Assembly (NCBI GenBank): GCA_007694915.1
Contig: REEV01000045.1
Coordinates: 1-64,000 of the forward strand
Length of the DNA: 64,000 bases
Direction: 5' to 3'
From: Cyanobium sp. PLM2.Bin73
GTDB lineage: Bacteria; Cyanobacteriota; Cyanobacteriia; PCC-6307; Cyanobiaceae
Shown piece after piece: positions 42,841 to 54,240 of this stretch (its first letter is position 1; each line of letters starts with the position of its first letter). The translations under genes and the position numbers were made by a program. The notes under the pieces were generated by a model. The model saw only the letters and a list, made by a program, of their open reading frames with translations, was not told the DNA's origin and did no database searches.

Positions 42841-44046
42841 TCAGGCCTCGTCGAGGGCGGCCACGCCGGGCAGCACCTTGCCTTCCAGCAGTTCCAGGCT
42901 GGCGCCGCCGCCGGTGGAGATGTGGCTCATCTTGTCGGCCACGCCCACCTTCTCCACGGCCGCCACCGAGTCTCCGCCGCCGATGATCGTGATCGTGCCC
43001 TTGGCGCTCAGTTCGGCCAGGGTGTGGGCGATGCCGTTGGTGCCGGCGGCGAAGGCATCAAACTCGAACACGCCCATCGGCCCGTTCCAGATCACGGTCT
43101 GGCAGTCGGCCAGGGCGTCCTGGAACACCTTCAGCGAGTCGGGGCCGATGTCCAGGCCCATCCAGCCGTCGGGGATGGCTTCGATCGGGGCGATCTGGCT
43201 GTTGGCGTCGGGGGCGAAGTTGTCGGCCAGCACCACATCGGTGGGCAGCAGGAACTGCACCCCCTTGGCCTTGGCCTTGGCCTCCAGCTCACGGGCCAGC
43301 TCTAGCTTGTCCTCCTCCACCAGGCTCTTGCCCACCGCCAGACCGCGGGCCTTGTAGAAGGTGAAGATCATGCCGCCGCCGATCAGCACCTTGTCGCACT
43401 TGTTGATCAGGGCCTCGAGCACGCCGATCTTGCTGCTCACCTTGGAGCCGCCCACGATCGCCGCCAGCGGCCGCCTGGGCGCATCGATGGCCCCCTGCAG
43501 GTAGGCCAGCTCCTTCTCCATCAGGTGGCCGGCCACGTTCGGGCTCAGGAAACTGGTCACGCCCTCGGTGGAGGCGTGGGCGCGGTGGGCGGCACCGAAG
43601 GCGTCGTTCACGTACACCTCCGCCAGGGAGGCGAGCTGCCTGGCGAATTCGGCTTCGTTCTTCTCCTCCTCGGCGAAGAAGCGCACGTTCTCCAGCAGCA
43701 CCACGCCGCCGTCCTGCAGGGCGGCCACCTTGGCCTCGGCGTCGGGACCCACACAGCTCTCGGTCTTGGTCACGGGCACGCCCAGCAGATCGCTGAGGCG
43801 GGCGGCCACCTGGGTGAGGCGCATGCCCTCCACCACCTGGCCCTTGGGCCGGCCGAAGTGGGCGGCCAGGATCACCCTGGCGCCGTTGTCGCGCAGGTGG
43901 GCGATGGTGGGCAGGGCGGCGCGGATGCGGGTGTCGTCGGTGATCGCGCCGCTGTCGTCCTGGGGCACGTTGAAGTCGACCCGCACCAGCACCCGCTTGC
44001 CGCGAAGGTCGTCGACGCTGAGGCTGGAGAGGGATCGCTTCGCCAT
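42841..44046 (-). CDS. pgk: Phosphoglycerate kinase
   Basis: A 401-residue glycolytic and Calvin-cycle enzyme. The start ATG at 44046 gives [10 protein letters not shown]. The family core is intact: [73 protein letters not shown] and [11 protein letters not shown]. Cytosolic. Only 8 bp downstream of it follows the dehydrogenase gene on the same strand. Confidence 0.97.
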   Translation of the reverse strand: MAKRSLSSLSVDDLRGKRVLVRVDFNVPQDDSGAITDDTRIRAALPTIAHLRDNGARVILAAHFGRPKGQVVEGMRLTQVAARLSDLLGVPVTKTESCVGPDAEAKVAALQDGGVVLLENVRFFAEEEKNEAEFARQLASLAEVYVNDAFGAAHRAHASTEGVTSFLSPNVAGHLMEKELAYLQGAIDAPRRPLAAIVGGSKVSSKIGVLEALINKCDKVLIGGGMIFTFYKARGLAVGKSLVEEDKLELARELEAKAKAKGVQFLLPTDVVLADNFAPDANSQIAPIEAIPDGWMGLDIGPDSLKVFQDALADCQTVIWNGPMGVFEFDAFAAGTNGIAHTLAELSAKGTITIIGGGDSVAAVEKVGVADKMSHISTGGGASLELLEGKVLPGVAALDEA

Positions 44047-44100
44047 GGGACGCGTGTGGGAATGGGGATAAGCGGGCGGGAGCTTAGCCCGCACCGCGTC

Positions 44101-44113
44101 GTTCAGACTGAAC
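44101..44113. promoter_or_regulatory. Palindrome GTTCAG-A-CTGAAC between pgk and usp
   Basis: A perfect 6-1-6 inverted repeat in the middle of the 109-bp divergent gap. The symmetry and position fit a small operator for either gene. A further GC stem (GCGGGC/GCCCGC, 44072-44092) lies on the pgk side. Confidence 0.4.
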
Positions 44114-44119
44114 CCCTGA

Positions 44120-44143
44120 CCGGCCCCACCTGGATGGGGCCGG
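44120..44143 (+). promoter_or_regulatory. Perfect 8-bp hairpin in the usp leader
   Basis: CCGGCCCC (44120-44127) pairs with GGGGCCGG (44136-44143) with an 8-nt loop and lies 12 bp before the usp ATG. No clear Shine-Dalgarno follows. It may control usp translation or be a chance GC stem. Confidence 0.35.
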
Positions 44144-44155
44144 GCCCTGCCAGCC

Positions 44156-44527
44156 ATGTTCAACACCGTTCTGTTCCCGATCGACCGCAGCCGTCAGGCC
44201 CTGGACACGGCCGCGTTGGCCCTGCAGCTCGTGCAGCAGCACAACAGCCGGCTGGTGCTGCTCTCGGTGGTGGAATCGGGTGACGACGAGCCCGCCGTGG
44301 CCCAGCTGCTGGAGCAGGCCCGCGGCAGCTTCCAGCAGGCCGGCGTGAGCTGTGAGGTGATCGAGCGGGAGGGCAAGGCCGCCTTCGTGATCGGCGATGT
44401 GGCCGATGAGATCGATGCCGATGTGATCGTCATGGGCACCCGCGGCATCACGCTGGAGAGTGATCAGCAGAGCACCGCGGCGCGGGTGATCCAGCTGGCC
44501 CCCTGCCCCGTGCTGGTGGTGCCCTGA
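44156..44527 (+). CDS. Universal stress protein (UspA family)
   Basis: A 123-residue single-domain protein. [16 protein letters not shown] forms the first strand-helix, [36 protein letters not shown] is a UspA-type C-terminus, with MGTRG and the following Gly/Ser positions of the ATP-binding G-2x-G-9x-G(S/T) pattern partly changed, so nucleotide binding is uncertain. ATG at 44156; the stop overlaps the rbgA start by one base. Confidence 0.85.
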   Translation: MFNTVLFPIDRSRQALDTAALALQLVQQHNSRLVLLSVVESGDDEPAVAQLLEQARGSFQQAGVSCEVIEREGKAAFVIGDVADEIDADVIVMGTRGITLESDQQSTAARVIQLAPCPVLVVP

Positions 44528-45537
44528 TGGGCGATCCCCCCTCTGCCCTGCCCTCTGCCCCCGCGCCGGGGGTCGCCGCCCTGCGGTCCTCGGGACTGAG
44601 CATCAATGCGCCACCGATCCAGTGGTATCCCGGCCACATCGCCAAGGCCGAGCGGGCTCTGCGCGACGCCCTGGCGAAGGTGGACCTGGTGATCGAGGTG
44701 CGCGACGCCCGCATCCCCCTGGCCACCGGCCACCCGCGCCTGCAGCGCTGGATCGGCAGCCGTCAGCACCTGCTGGTGCTCAACCGGGTGGACATGATTC
44801 CAGCCCCGCTGCGGGCCGCCTGGACCGATTGGTTCCGGACCCGGGGCCAGGCCCTGCTGTGGTGCGACGCCAAGGCCGGCACGGGCGTGAAGCAGCTGCA
44901 GCAGGCGGCAATCCGCAGTGGCGAGGCCCTCAACGCCCGCCGGCGCTCGCGGGGGATGCGGCCTCGGCCGGTGCGGGCCCTGATGCTGGGTTTCCCCAAC
45001 GTGGGCAAGTCGGCCCTGATCAACCGCCTGGTGCGCCAGAAGGTGGTGGAGAGTGCGCGCCGCGCCGGCGTCACCCGCAGCCTGCGCTGGGTGCGCCTGG
45101 GCCAGGACCTCGACCTGCTGGATGCCCCCGGTGTGCTGCCGCCCCGGCTGGACGACCAGCTGGCGGCCCTGCGCCTGGCTCTCTGCGACGACATCGGTCA
45201 GGCCGCCTACGACGCCGAGGCGGTGGCTGCGGCCTTCATTGCCCTGCTCAGCGCCCTGGAGACGCGGCCGGCGGCCGGCGTGCCGGCCGGCCTGCTGGAG
45301 CGGCGCTACGGCATTCCCCTGGGAGTGCTGGGCAGCGGAGCCGCCCAAGATGCTCCTCCCGATGCCCCCCCCGACGCCGAGGGTTGGCTGGCGGCGGCGG
45401 CCGAGCGCCACACCAGCGGCGACAGCCTGCGGATGGCGACCAAGCTGCTCGACGACTTCCGCTGCAGCCGGCTGGGGGCGATCGCCTTAGAGCTGCCGCC
45501 CCTGTCGCCCCCAGCTCCCCGGCTGCCGGCGCCATGA
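44527..45537 (+). CDS. rbgA: Ribosome biogenesis GTPase (YlqF/RbgA)
   Basis: A 336-residue circularly permuted GTPase that matures the large ribosomal subunit. The G4 motif (LNRVDMIP) precedes G1 (GFPNVGKSALINRL), with DAPGVLPP as G3 after it. IQWYPGHIAKAERAL at the N-terminus is typical of the family. ATG at 44527 overlaps the usp stop; the end overlaps rluD by 4 bp, so the three genes form one unit. Confidence 0.92.
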   Translation: MGDPPSALPSAPAPGVAALRSSGLSINAPPIQWYPGHIAKAERALRDALAKVDLVIEVRDARIPLATGHPRLQRWIGSRQHLLVLNRVDMIPAPLRAAWTDWFRTRGQALLWCDAKAGTGVKQLQQAAIRSGEALNARRRSRGMRPRPVRALMLGFPNVGKSALINRLVRQKVVESARRAGVTRSLRWVRLGQDLDLLDAPGVLPPRLDDQLAALRLALCDDIGQAAYDAEAVAAAFIALLSALETRPAAGVPAGLLERRYGIPLGVLGSGAAQDAPPDAPPDAEGWLAAAAERHTSGDSLRMATKLLDDFRCSRLGAIALELPPLSPPAPRLPAP

Positions 45538-46505
45538 GCGGCTTCGCCGAGGGCGAGGGCGAGCTGCTCACGCTCAGTTACCCGAAGCCGCTGCCCATGC
45601 GCCTGGACCGCTGGCTGGTGAGCCAGCGACCGGAGCAGAGCCGTGCCCGCATCCAGAAGTTCATCGATGCCGGCTACGTGCGCGTCAACGGCGTCAGCGG
45701 CCGGGCCAAGACGCCCCTGCGCCACGGCGACACCGTGGAGCTGTGGATGCCGCCGCCCGAGCCCCTGCCCTACCTGGTGCCCCAGGCGATGCCGCTCGAT
45801 GTGCTCTACGAGGACAGCCACCTGATCGTGCTCAACAAGCCCGCCGGCCTCACCGTGCACCCGGCCCCGGGCAACAAGGACGGCACCCTGGTGAACGGCC
45901 TGCTGCACCACTGCCCCGACCTGCCCGGCATCGGCGGTGAGCTGCGGCCGGGGATCGTCCACCGCCTCGACAAGGACACCACCGGCTGCATCGTGGTGGC
46001 CAAGAGCCAGGAAGCGTTGGTGAAGCTGCAGGTGCAGATCCAACAGCGGATCGCCTCGCGGGAGTATCTGGCGGTGGTGCACGGCCAGCCGGCCGCCGAT
46101 GCCGGCACGATCGTGGGGGCGATCGGCCGCCACCCGGTGGATCGCAAGAAATATGCGGTGGTGAGCGACGGCAGCGGCCGTCACGCCTGCACCCACTGGC
46201 GGCTGGTGGAGCGCCTGGGCGACCACGCCCTGCTGCGCTTCAAGCTCGACACCGGTCGCACCCACCAGATCCGGGTGCACTGCGCCCACATGAACCACCC
46301 GATCGTGGGCGACCCCACCTACTCCCGCTGCCGGAAGTTGCCGGTGGCCCTGCCGGGCCAGGCCCTGCATGCCGTTCAGCTGGGCCTCAACCACCCGATC
46401 AGCGGCCAGCGCCTGGTGTGTGAGGCGCCGTTGCCCGAGCCGTTTGAGCGGCTGCTGGCGCTGCTGCGCCGCCGCAGCCAGCCCCAGGGGCAGCGCGGGG
46501 GGTAG
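45534..46505 (+). CDS. rluD: Ribosomal large subunit pseudouridine synthase RluD-type
   Basis: A 323-residue enzyme with an N-terminal S4 RNA-binding domain (LDRWLVSQRPEQSRARIQKF, cited in part) and a RluA-family catalytic domain. The catalytic Asp lies in GIVHRLDKDTTG; GRTHQIRVHCAHMNHPIVGDP is the other landmark. It modifies 23S rRNA in the cytosol. ATG at 45534 shares 4 bp with the rbgA stop. Confidence 0.93.
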   Translation: MSGFAEGEGELLTLSYPKPLPMRLDRWLVSQRPEQSRARIQKFIDAGYVRVNGVSGRAKTPLRHGDTVELWMPPPEPLPYLVPQAMPLDVLYEDSHLIVLNKPAGLTVHPAPGNKDGTLVNGLLHHCPDLPGIGGELRPGIVHRLDKDTTGCIVVAKSQEALVKLQVQIQQRIASREYLAVVHGQPAADAGTIVGAIGRHPVDRKKYAVVSDGSGRHACTHWRLVERLGDHALLRFKLDTGRTHQIRVHCAHMNHPIVGDPTYSRCRKLPVALPGQALHAVQLGLNHPISGQRLVCEAPLPEPFERLLALLRRRSQPQGQRGG

Positions 46506-46511
46506 CCGCCT

Positions 46512-48113
46512 TCAGGCCAGGGCCGGCAGCCGCGGGCAGGCCTCCACCAGCTGGCGGGTGATCGCCGCCCGGGGACGGCGCAGCAGGGCGGGGCCAGGGC
46601 CCTCCTCCACGATCCGACCGCCGTCGAGCACGATCACGCGGTGGCAGAAACCGCTGGCCACCGCCAGGTCGTGGGTGACGAACAGCATCCCCAGTCCCAG
46701 TCGGGTCTGCAGATCGCGCAGCAGCTGCAGCACCTCCGCCTGCACCTCGGCGTCGAGCATGCTCACGCTCTCGTCGCAGAGCAGCACCCTGGGCTCCAGG
46801 ATCAGGGCGCGGGCGATCGCCACCCGCTGCTGCTGGCCGCCGGAGAGCTGCCGGGGCAGGCGGTTCTCGAACGCCTCCGGGGGCGTCAAGCCCACCGCCG
46901 CCAGACCCTGGCGGGCGCGCTCGCGGGCGGCGGCGGGGCTGGCCAGGCCGTGGATCAGCAGCGGATCGGCGACGGCGTCGCCCACCCGCATCTGGGGGTT
47001 GAGGCAGGCCAGCGGGTCCTGGAACACCATCTGAATGCCGCGGCGGGCGCGGCGCAGGCTGGCGCCGCGCAGCTGCTGCAGATCGGCCCCCTCCAGGCGC
47101 ACGGCGCCGCCGCGCACCGGGGCCAACCCCATCAGCGCCCGGCAGAGGGTGCTCTTGCCGCAGCCGGAGGCCCCCACCAGGCCGATGGTCTCGCCCTGCT
47201 GCAGGGTCAGGCTGACGCCGTCCACCGCCTTCAGCCACTGGCGCTGCCAGGGCAGGCCCGGCAGTGGATGCCAGCAGCGCAGGGCCTCGATCTCCAGCAG
47301 CAGGGGCGCTGCCGGCGGGGCCTGGCTCTCGCTGCCCTCCCGCTCCCGCGCCTTGGCCACCAGCCGCCGGGCCAGGGGCGATTGCGGTGCCGTGAGCAGT
47401 TGCCGGGCCGGGGCCCGCTCGATCAGCCGGCCCTCATCGAGCACGGCGATCTGGTCGCACCAGCGCCCTGCCATGGCCAGGTCGTGGCTGATCAGCAGCA
47501 GGGCGCTGCCGGCCTCGCGGCAGAGGCCGGTGAGCTCGGCCATCACCTGGCCGGCCACCGCCACATCCAGGCTGGTGGTGGGTTCATCGGCGATCACCAG
47601 CGGCGGATTGAGGGCCAGTGCCAGGGCGATCGCCAGCCGTTGGCGCATGCCGCCGCTGAACTCATGGGGGTAGCTGCCGTAACGGTCCACGCCGATGCCC
47701 ACCCGCCCGAGCAGCTCCTCGGCCCGCTGGCGCAGCTGCCGCCGGCTCCAGCCTGGGCGGTGGGCCCGCAGTGTGTCGGCCAGGTGGGCGCCGATGGTGA
47801 GCAGCGGGTTGAGCCGCGTCATCGGGTCCTGGAACACCAGCCCCACCGCCTCCCCGCGCAGCCTCCGCAGGGCCGGCCGCCGCAGGGCGCGCGGATCACG
47901 CCCGGCGAGCAGCAGCTCGCCGCTGCAGGCGCTGCCCTCCGGCAGCAGCTGCAGCACCGCCCGCGCCACCGTGCTCTTGCCGCAGCCCGAGGGCCCCACC
48001 AGGGCGAGGGTTTCGCCGGGGTTGAGGCAGAGATCGAGGCCGTCGAGGGTGGCCCGCTCGCTCTCGGGGTAGGCCACCCGCAGCTGACGCAGGCTGAGCA
48101 CGGGCTCGGTCAT
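46512..48113 (-). CDS. Fused peptide/nickel-type ABC transporter ATPase (two ABC domains)
   Basis: A 533-residue protein joining two DppD/DppF-like ATPase domains, comparable to GsiA/YejF. Domain 1 has LALVGPSGCGKSTVARA, FSGGMRQRLAIALAL and IADEPTTSLD; domain 2 has GLVGASGCGKSTLCRAL, LSGGQQQRVAIARAL and LLCDESVSMLDAE. It would energise uptake of peptides, nickel or similar solutes, but no permease or binding protein lies nearby. ATG at 48113; divergent from rsh. Confidence 0.9.
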   Translation of the reverse strand: MTEPVLSLRQLRVAYPESERATLDGLDLCLNPGETLALVGPSGCGKSTVARAVLQLLPEGSACSGELLLAGRDPRALRRPALRRLRGEAVGLVFQDPMTRLNPLLTIGAHLADTLRAHRPGWSRRQLRQRAEELLGRVGIGVDRYGSYPHEFSGGMRQRLAIALALALNPPLVIADEPTTSLDVAVAGQVMAELTGLCREAGSALLLISHDLAMAGRWCDQIAVLDEGRLIERAPARQLLTAPQSPLARRLVAKAREREGSESQAPPAAPLLLEIEALRCWHPLPGLPWQRQWLKAVDGVSLTLQQGETIGLVGASGCGKSTLCRALMGLAPVRGGAVRLEGADLQQLRGASLRRARRGIQMVFQDPLACLNPQMRVGDAVADPLLIHGLASPAAARERARQGLAAVGLTPPEAFENRLPRQLSGGQQQRVAIARALILEPRVLLCDESVSMLDAEVQAEVLQLLRDLQTRLGLGMLFVTHDLAVASGFCHRVIVLDGGRIVEEGPGPALLRRPRAAITRQLVEACPRLPALA

Positions 48114-48148
48114 GGGCGGCGAGCGGATGGGGACATGAACAACGGCTA

Positions 48149-48164
48149 GGGGCGGATTCGCCCC
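48149..48164 (+). promoter_or_regulatory. Hairpin GGGGCG-GATT-CGCCCC upstream of rsh
   Basis: A 6-bp GC stem with a tetranucleotide loop lies in the gap between the ABC gene and rsh. A possible -10 (TACGAT, 48183-48188) follows, so the hairpin would be upstream of, or inside, the rsh promoter. Function unproved. Confidence 0.25.
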
Positions 48165-48209
48165 CGAGTGTCGCTGGCTGCATACGATGAGACCACTCCG
48201 CAGGACCCC

Positions 48210-50591
<2,382 letters not shown>

Positions 50592-50607
50592 GGCCAGCCG
50601 GGGGTGG

Positions 50608-51174
50608 TCAGTCGGTGGGCGGCAGGATCACGCGGTTGACCACGTGGATCACCCCATTGCTGGCCTTCACATCGGTAGCGGTGACCTGGGCACCACCCAC
50701 CGTGACGGCTCCGCCGGAGACCTCGATCGTGAGCGGAGCGCCATTCAGGGTGGGTACGTCACCGCTGCTGACGTCGGCCGCCATCACCTTGGTGGGCACC
50801 ACGTGGTAGGTGAGGATGGCGGTGAGTTGCTCGCGGTTTTCCGGCAGCAGCAGGCTCTCCACCGTGCCCGCAGGGAGAGCCTCGAAGGCGGCGTTGGTGG
50901 GCGCAAACAGGGTGATCGATTCGGCGCTGGCCAGGGCATCCACCAGCCCGGCAGCCTGCACTGCCGCCACCAGGGTGGAGAACTGGGGATCGGCGATCGC
51001 GGTTTCCACCACGTTCTTGCTGGCCTCAGCCTGCTTGCCGGTTCCAGCCTTGCGTGCCACCGTTTCGGTGAGCGCCGAGGGGGTGGCAGCCGAGGCCTGG
51101 GCGGCAGGGGCCAGGCCGGTCACACCGGCTGAGAGAGCAAGGCCGAGGGAGGCCAGAGCAAACAGGTTGGTCAT
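50608..51174 (-). CDS. Fasciclin (FAS1) domain exported protein
   Basis: A 188-residue protein with a signal peptide (about residues 1-28, ending AAQAS) and one FAS1 domain: TLFAPTNAAFEALP, LLLPENREQLTAILTYHVVP and IHVVNRVILPP. Such domains mediate adhesion or cell-surface binding in cyanobacteria. ATG at 51174. An AT-rich stretch (51285-51303) in the divergent gap is the likely promoter area. It ends convergently with rsh. Confidence 0.9.
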   Translation of the reverse strand: MTNLFALASLGLALSAGVTGLAPAAQASAATPSALTETVARKAGTGKQAEASKNVVETAIADPQFSTLVAAVQAAGLVDALASAESITLFAPTNAAFEALPAGTVESLLLPENREQLTAILTYHVVPTKVMAADVSSGDVPTLNGAPLTIEVSGGAVTVGGAQVTATDVKASNGVIHVVNRVILPPTD

Positions 51175-51284
51175 GGGTCACGAGGAAGTGAGGAGAGGAG
51201 TGAAGCAGCGGGGCAGTGCCGTGGCTGCCGACCGGCTGCGCAACGGCGGTGGATCGACGATGTCGCGAGCGGCCCTGCGTCAAC

Positions 51285-51303
51285 CTTCTCAATAAAAGTT
51301 AAT
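51285..51303. promoter_or_regulatory. AT-rich segment in the fasciclin / 62-aa gene gap
   Basis: The sequence TTCTCAATAAAAGTTAATG is the most AT-rich stretch in this neighbourhood and sits in a 222-bp divergent gap. On the minus strand a TTGACG -35-like box lies next to it. It probably holds promoters for one or both genes, but no well-spaced pair stands out. Confidence 0.3.
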
Positions 51304-51396
51304 GGCCGCGGCCTGGTGCCGGTGGCCAGCCGTGCCCTACACGACAGCGGCCCGGCTCCAGCCGGCCTACACCAGGACCACTTCTTCTGTGGTGCC

Positions 51397-51585
51397 ATGA
51401 CTTCCGAGCAGGCGGCCCGCTTGATCGATGACACCCTGGCCCTGGTGCACCACCGGCTCCAGGCTCTGCAGACCCAGGCCCTCGGGCCGGAACAGCAGGC
51501 CCTGGCGGCTGAGTTCCGTGAGTGGCGCCATCCCGCCGGTGGCCAGATCGACCTGATGGTGTTTCCGGGCCTCAGCAACTCCTGA
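51397..51585 (+). CDS. Small conserved hypothetical protein, 62 aa
   Basis: A short, mostly helical soluble protein (MTSEQAARLIDDTLALVHH at the start; EFREWRHPAGGQIDLM near the end) resembling hypothetical proteins of Synechococcus. ATG at 51397 was chosen over upstream in-frame GTG starts because only then does the helix begin near the N-terminus. No function is recognised. Confidence 0.5.
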   Translation: MTSEQAARLIDDTLALVHHRLQALQTQALGPEQQALAAEFREWRHPAGGQIDLMVFPGLSNS

Positions 51586-51603
51586 GTCGGCCTGCCGGCT
51601 GGC

Positions 51604-52095
51604 TCAGCCCTGGCTGCGGCGCTGCTCCCGCTCCAGCCACAGCCAGTACAGCCCGCCGCCGGCGGCGCTGGCCACCAGCCCCACCAGGGTGGATCCGAGC
51701 AGCAGCCGGCTGGCCACGCTCCAGCCCAGCTCCCGCAGGCTGTCGGCGCGCAGGGCGGCCATCCCCGGCCACTCTTGGCTGGGGCCGATCAGCCAGCAGC
51801 CCAGGTTGTAGTTGAACCAGTAGAGCGGCACGTAGGTGAACGGGTTGCTGATCCAGGTGCCGGCCGCAGCCAGCAGGTGGTTGCCGCGCACCAGCGAAGC
51901 CAGCGCCACCCCCAGCAGCGTCTGCAGCCCGAAGAAGGGAAAGCAGCCGCAGAAGATTCCCGCTGCCAGGCCCCGGGCCCGCTGGCCGTGGCTGCCCTCC
52001 TGGGCCCACAGCCAGGCCAGCAGGGCCCGCCCCCGCGCCAACAGACGCTGCAGCAGAGCGGGCAGGGGGGAGGCGTGGGGCTGAAATGGGGGCAT
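51604..52095 (-). CDS. DUF2062 membrane protein
   Basis: A 163-residue protein with three hydrophobic segments. It contains the family signature GLAAGIFCGCFPFFGLQTLLGVALA and WISNPFTYVPLYWFNYNLG, known from DUF2062 proteins of unknown function (sometimes linked to glycosyltransferases). The ATG at 52095 overlaps the mnmE start codon (CATG). A TTG inside the first helices and an upstream in-frame ATG are alternatives, so the start is not settled. Confidence 0.8.
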   Translation of the reverse strand: MPPFQPHASPLPALLQRLLARGRALLAWLWAQEGSHGQRARGLAAGIFCGCFPFFGLQTLLGVALASLVRGNHLLAAAGTWISNPFTYVPLYWFNYNLGCWLIGPSQEWPGMAALRADSLRELGWSVASRLLLGSTLVGLVASAAGGGLYWLWLEREQRRSQG

Positions 52096-53473
52096 GAGCG
52101 CCACGGACACCATCGCCGCCATCGCCACGGCCGTGGCACCGGGTGAGGGCAGCATTGCGATCGTAAGAATCTCCGGTCCTCAGGCGGAGGCGATCGGCCG
52201 CCGGCTGTTCCAGGCACCGGGCGGCCAGCGCTGGGAGAGCCACCGGGTGCTCTACGGCCACGTGCTCGACCCGGCCAGCGGTGAACGGGTGGACGAGGCC
52301 CTGCTGCTGCTGATGCGGGCGCCGCGCAGCTTCACCCGCGAGGACGTGGTGGAGCTGCACGGCCACGGCGGGTTGGTGGCGGTGCGCCGGGTGCTGGAGC
52401 TGGTGCTGGCCGCCGGGGCCCGTCTGGCGCTGCCCGGGGAATTCAGCCAGCGGGCGTTTCTCAACGGCCGCCTCGATCTCACCCGCGCCGAGGCCATCGG
52501 CGAGATGATCACCGCCCGCAGCCGCCGGGCCGCCCAGCTGGCCATGGCCGGCATCGACGGCGGCCTGCAGCGGCGGCTCACGGCCCTGCGCCAGCGCCTG
52601 CTCGATCAGCTGGCGGAGTTGGAGGCGCGGGTGGATTTCGAGGAGGACCTGCCCCCCCTCGACGGGCCGGCCGTGGTGGCCGAGTTGGGGGCGGTGCGGG
52701 GGGAGCTGGAGCAGTTGGTGGCGGAGGCGCGCCAGGGGGAGCTGCTGCGCGAGGGGCTGCGGGTGGCGATCGTGGGCCGGCCCAACGTGGGCAAGAGCAG
52801 CCTGCTCAACCTGCTCAGCCGGCGCGAGCGGGCGATCGTGACCGATCTGCCCGGCACCACCCGCGACCTGCTGGAGAGCGAGCTGGTGCTCTATGGGGTG
52901 CCCCTCACCCTGCTGGACACCGCCGGCATCCGCGCCACCGGCGACCGGGTGGAGCAGCTCGGCATCGCCCGCAGCCGCGAGGCCCTGGCCGCCGCCGATG
53001 CGGTGCTGCTGCTGTTCGATCTCAGCGCCGGCTGGACCGCCGAGGACGCCGCCCTGCGGGCCCTGGTGCCGGATGCTGCGGTGCTGCTGGTGGCGGGCAA
53101 CAAGGCCGACGCCGCCGGCCTGCCGGCGGGACTGGTGGGGCCGGGTGAGGCGGCCGGCAGCCCCGCCGATGTGCGCTTCAGCGCCCTCACCGGCGACGGT
53201 CGGGAGGTGCTGGTGGCCGAGCTGCTGCGCCGCTGCGGCGCCGGCCCGGCCGAGGGCCTGCAGGTGGCCCTCAACGCCCGTCAGCGCCAGTTGGCCGCCG
53301 CTGCCGCCGAGGCCCTCGGGCGCAGTCTCGAGGCCGCCGCCCAGCAGCTGCCCTGGGACTTCTGGACGATTGATCTGCGCACCGCGGTGCGCTCCCTGGG
53401 TGAGATCACCGGTGAGGAGGTGAGCGAGGCGGTGCTGGATCGGGTGTTTGCCCGCTTCTGCATCGGCAAGTGA
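52094..53473 (+). CDS. mnmE: tRNA modification GTPase MnmE
   Basis: A 459-residue GTPase that with MnmG makes the 5-carboxymethylaminomethyl group on wobble uridine. The N-terminal formyl-THF-binding domain (DTIAAIATAVAPGEGSIAIVR, cited in part; ELHGHGG), the G domain (GRPNVGKSSLLN, GTTRDLLE, DTAGIR), and the C-terminal CIGK ending with the catalytic Cys456 are present. ATG at 52094 matches the family start. Confidence 0.96.
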   Translation: MSATDTIAAIATAVAPGEGSIAIVRISGPQAEAIGRRLFQAPGGQRWESHRVLYGHVLDPASGERVDEALLLLMRAPRSFTREDVVELHGHGGLVAVRRVLELVLAAGARLALPGEFSQRAFLNGRLDLTRAEAIGEMITARSRRAAQLAMAGIDGGLQRRLTALRQRLLDQLAELEARVDFEEDLPPLDGPAVVAELGAVRGELEQLVAEARQGELLREGLRVAIVGRPNVGKSSLLNLLSRRERAIVTDLPGTTRDLLESELVLYGVPLTLLDTAGIRATGDRVEQLGIARSREALAAADAVLLLFDLSAGWTAEDAALRALVPDAAVLLVAGNKADAAGLPAGLVGPGEAAGSPADVRFSALTGDGREVLVAELLRRCGAGPAEGLQVALNARQRQLAAAAAEALGRSLEAAAQQLPWDFWTIDLRTAVRSLGEITGEEVSEAVLDRVFARFCIGK

Positions 53474-53475
53474 GC

Positions 53476-53531
53476 GCGGGGTCGGCGGCAGCCCCGCGGC
53501 TCCGGCAACGCCGGGCGACGTAGCGTTGCCG
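53476..53531 (+). terminator. Two hairpins after mnmE
   Basis: GCGGGG (53476-53481) pairs with CCCCGC (53492-53497). Next to it CGGCAACG (53503-53510) pairs perfectly with CGTTGCCG (53524-53531). They start 2 bp after the mnmE stop and end 20 bp before the next ATG. No T-run follows, so termination or attenuation is only suggested. Confidence 0.4.
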
Positions 53532-53550
53532 CAGAGGCCCAGGGCGCTGC

Positions 53551-54237
53551 ATGGTGATTCGAACCAAGCTGGTGGAGCTCTCCACGCTCGACGCCGTGGC
53601 CTACCGGCAGCGCCTTGGCACCGGCCATTCCGGGGTGGTGATCCTGCGCTACGACAGCCCCCAGCCCGGCCTGGCCCGGCTCAACCGCAACACCGGCGAG
53701 CCCGATCCGGCCGCCAACGTGCCCCGCGATCGGTTCCCGATCGAGGCCTTCCGCGAGGCTCTGGAACTCACCTCAGGCCTTCCCTACTCCCGCCGCGGCC
53801 GGGTGCGGCTCAGCCAGCTCGAGCCGGCGGCCGTCAAGGACACCGCCGCCGCTGCCGCTGCCACTCCGGCCGTGGCGGAGGACCCGGACGACGAGGGCCG
53901 CTCCGAGGACGTCGCCACCGTGTGCAGCGACGACTACGCGGCGATCGTGAAGGCCTACACCAACCGCAAGGGGGAGCTCTCCTACGAGTTGCTCAACAAG
54001 GCCCTGATCCAGGCCGCCCACGGCAACGCCTTCGTGGCCGATCTGGTGGCCCGCCGTGCCCCCCTCGAGCAGATCCGCGACCATGTGGTGAAGGCCAACT
54101 TCGAGGCGGTGACCGGCAACCGGGCCCTGACCATGGACGCCGTGCAGCGGATCGTGGAGATGCTCGATGCGGTCAGTCCGCGCTCGGTGCTGCGGGAGCT
54201 CGATGACGCCCTCAAGCGCATGCTCGCGGCCGGCTGA
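53551..54237 (+). CDS. Conserved hypothetical cyanobacterial protein, 228 aa
   Basis: A soluble protein with two parts: an N-terminal beta-rich segment (residues 1-80, HSGVVILRYDSPQPGLARLN), a low-complexity Ala/Asp linker (about 95-115), and a helical C-terminal domain (YAAIVKAYTNRKGELSYELL, DAVQRIVEMLDAVSPRSVL). It resembles uncharacterised cyanobacterial proteins; no known fold is assigned. 4 bp before nadC, so probably co-transcribed. Confidence 0.6.
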   Translation: MVIRTKLVELSTLDAVAYRQRLGTGHSGVVILRYDSPQPGLARLNRNTGEPDPAANVPRDRFPIEAFREALELTSGLPYSRRGRVRLSQLEPAAVKDTAAAAAATPAVAEDPDDEGRSEDVATVCSDDYAAIVKAYTNRKGELSYELLNKALIQAAHGNAFVADLVARRAPLEQIRDHVVKANFEAVTGNRALTMDAVQRIVEMLDAVSPRSVLRELDDALKRMLAAG

Positions 54238-54240
54238 GGG

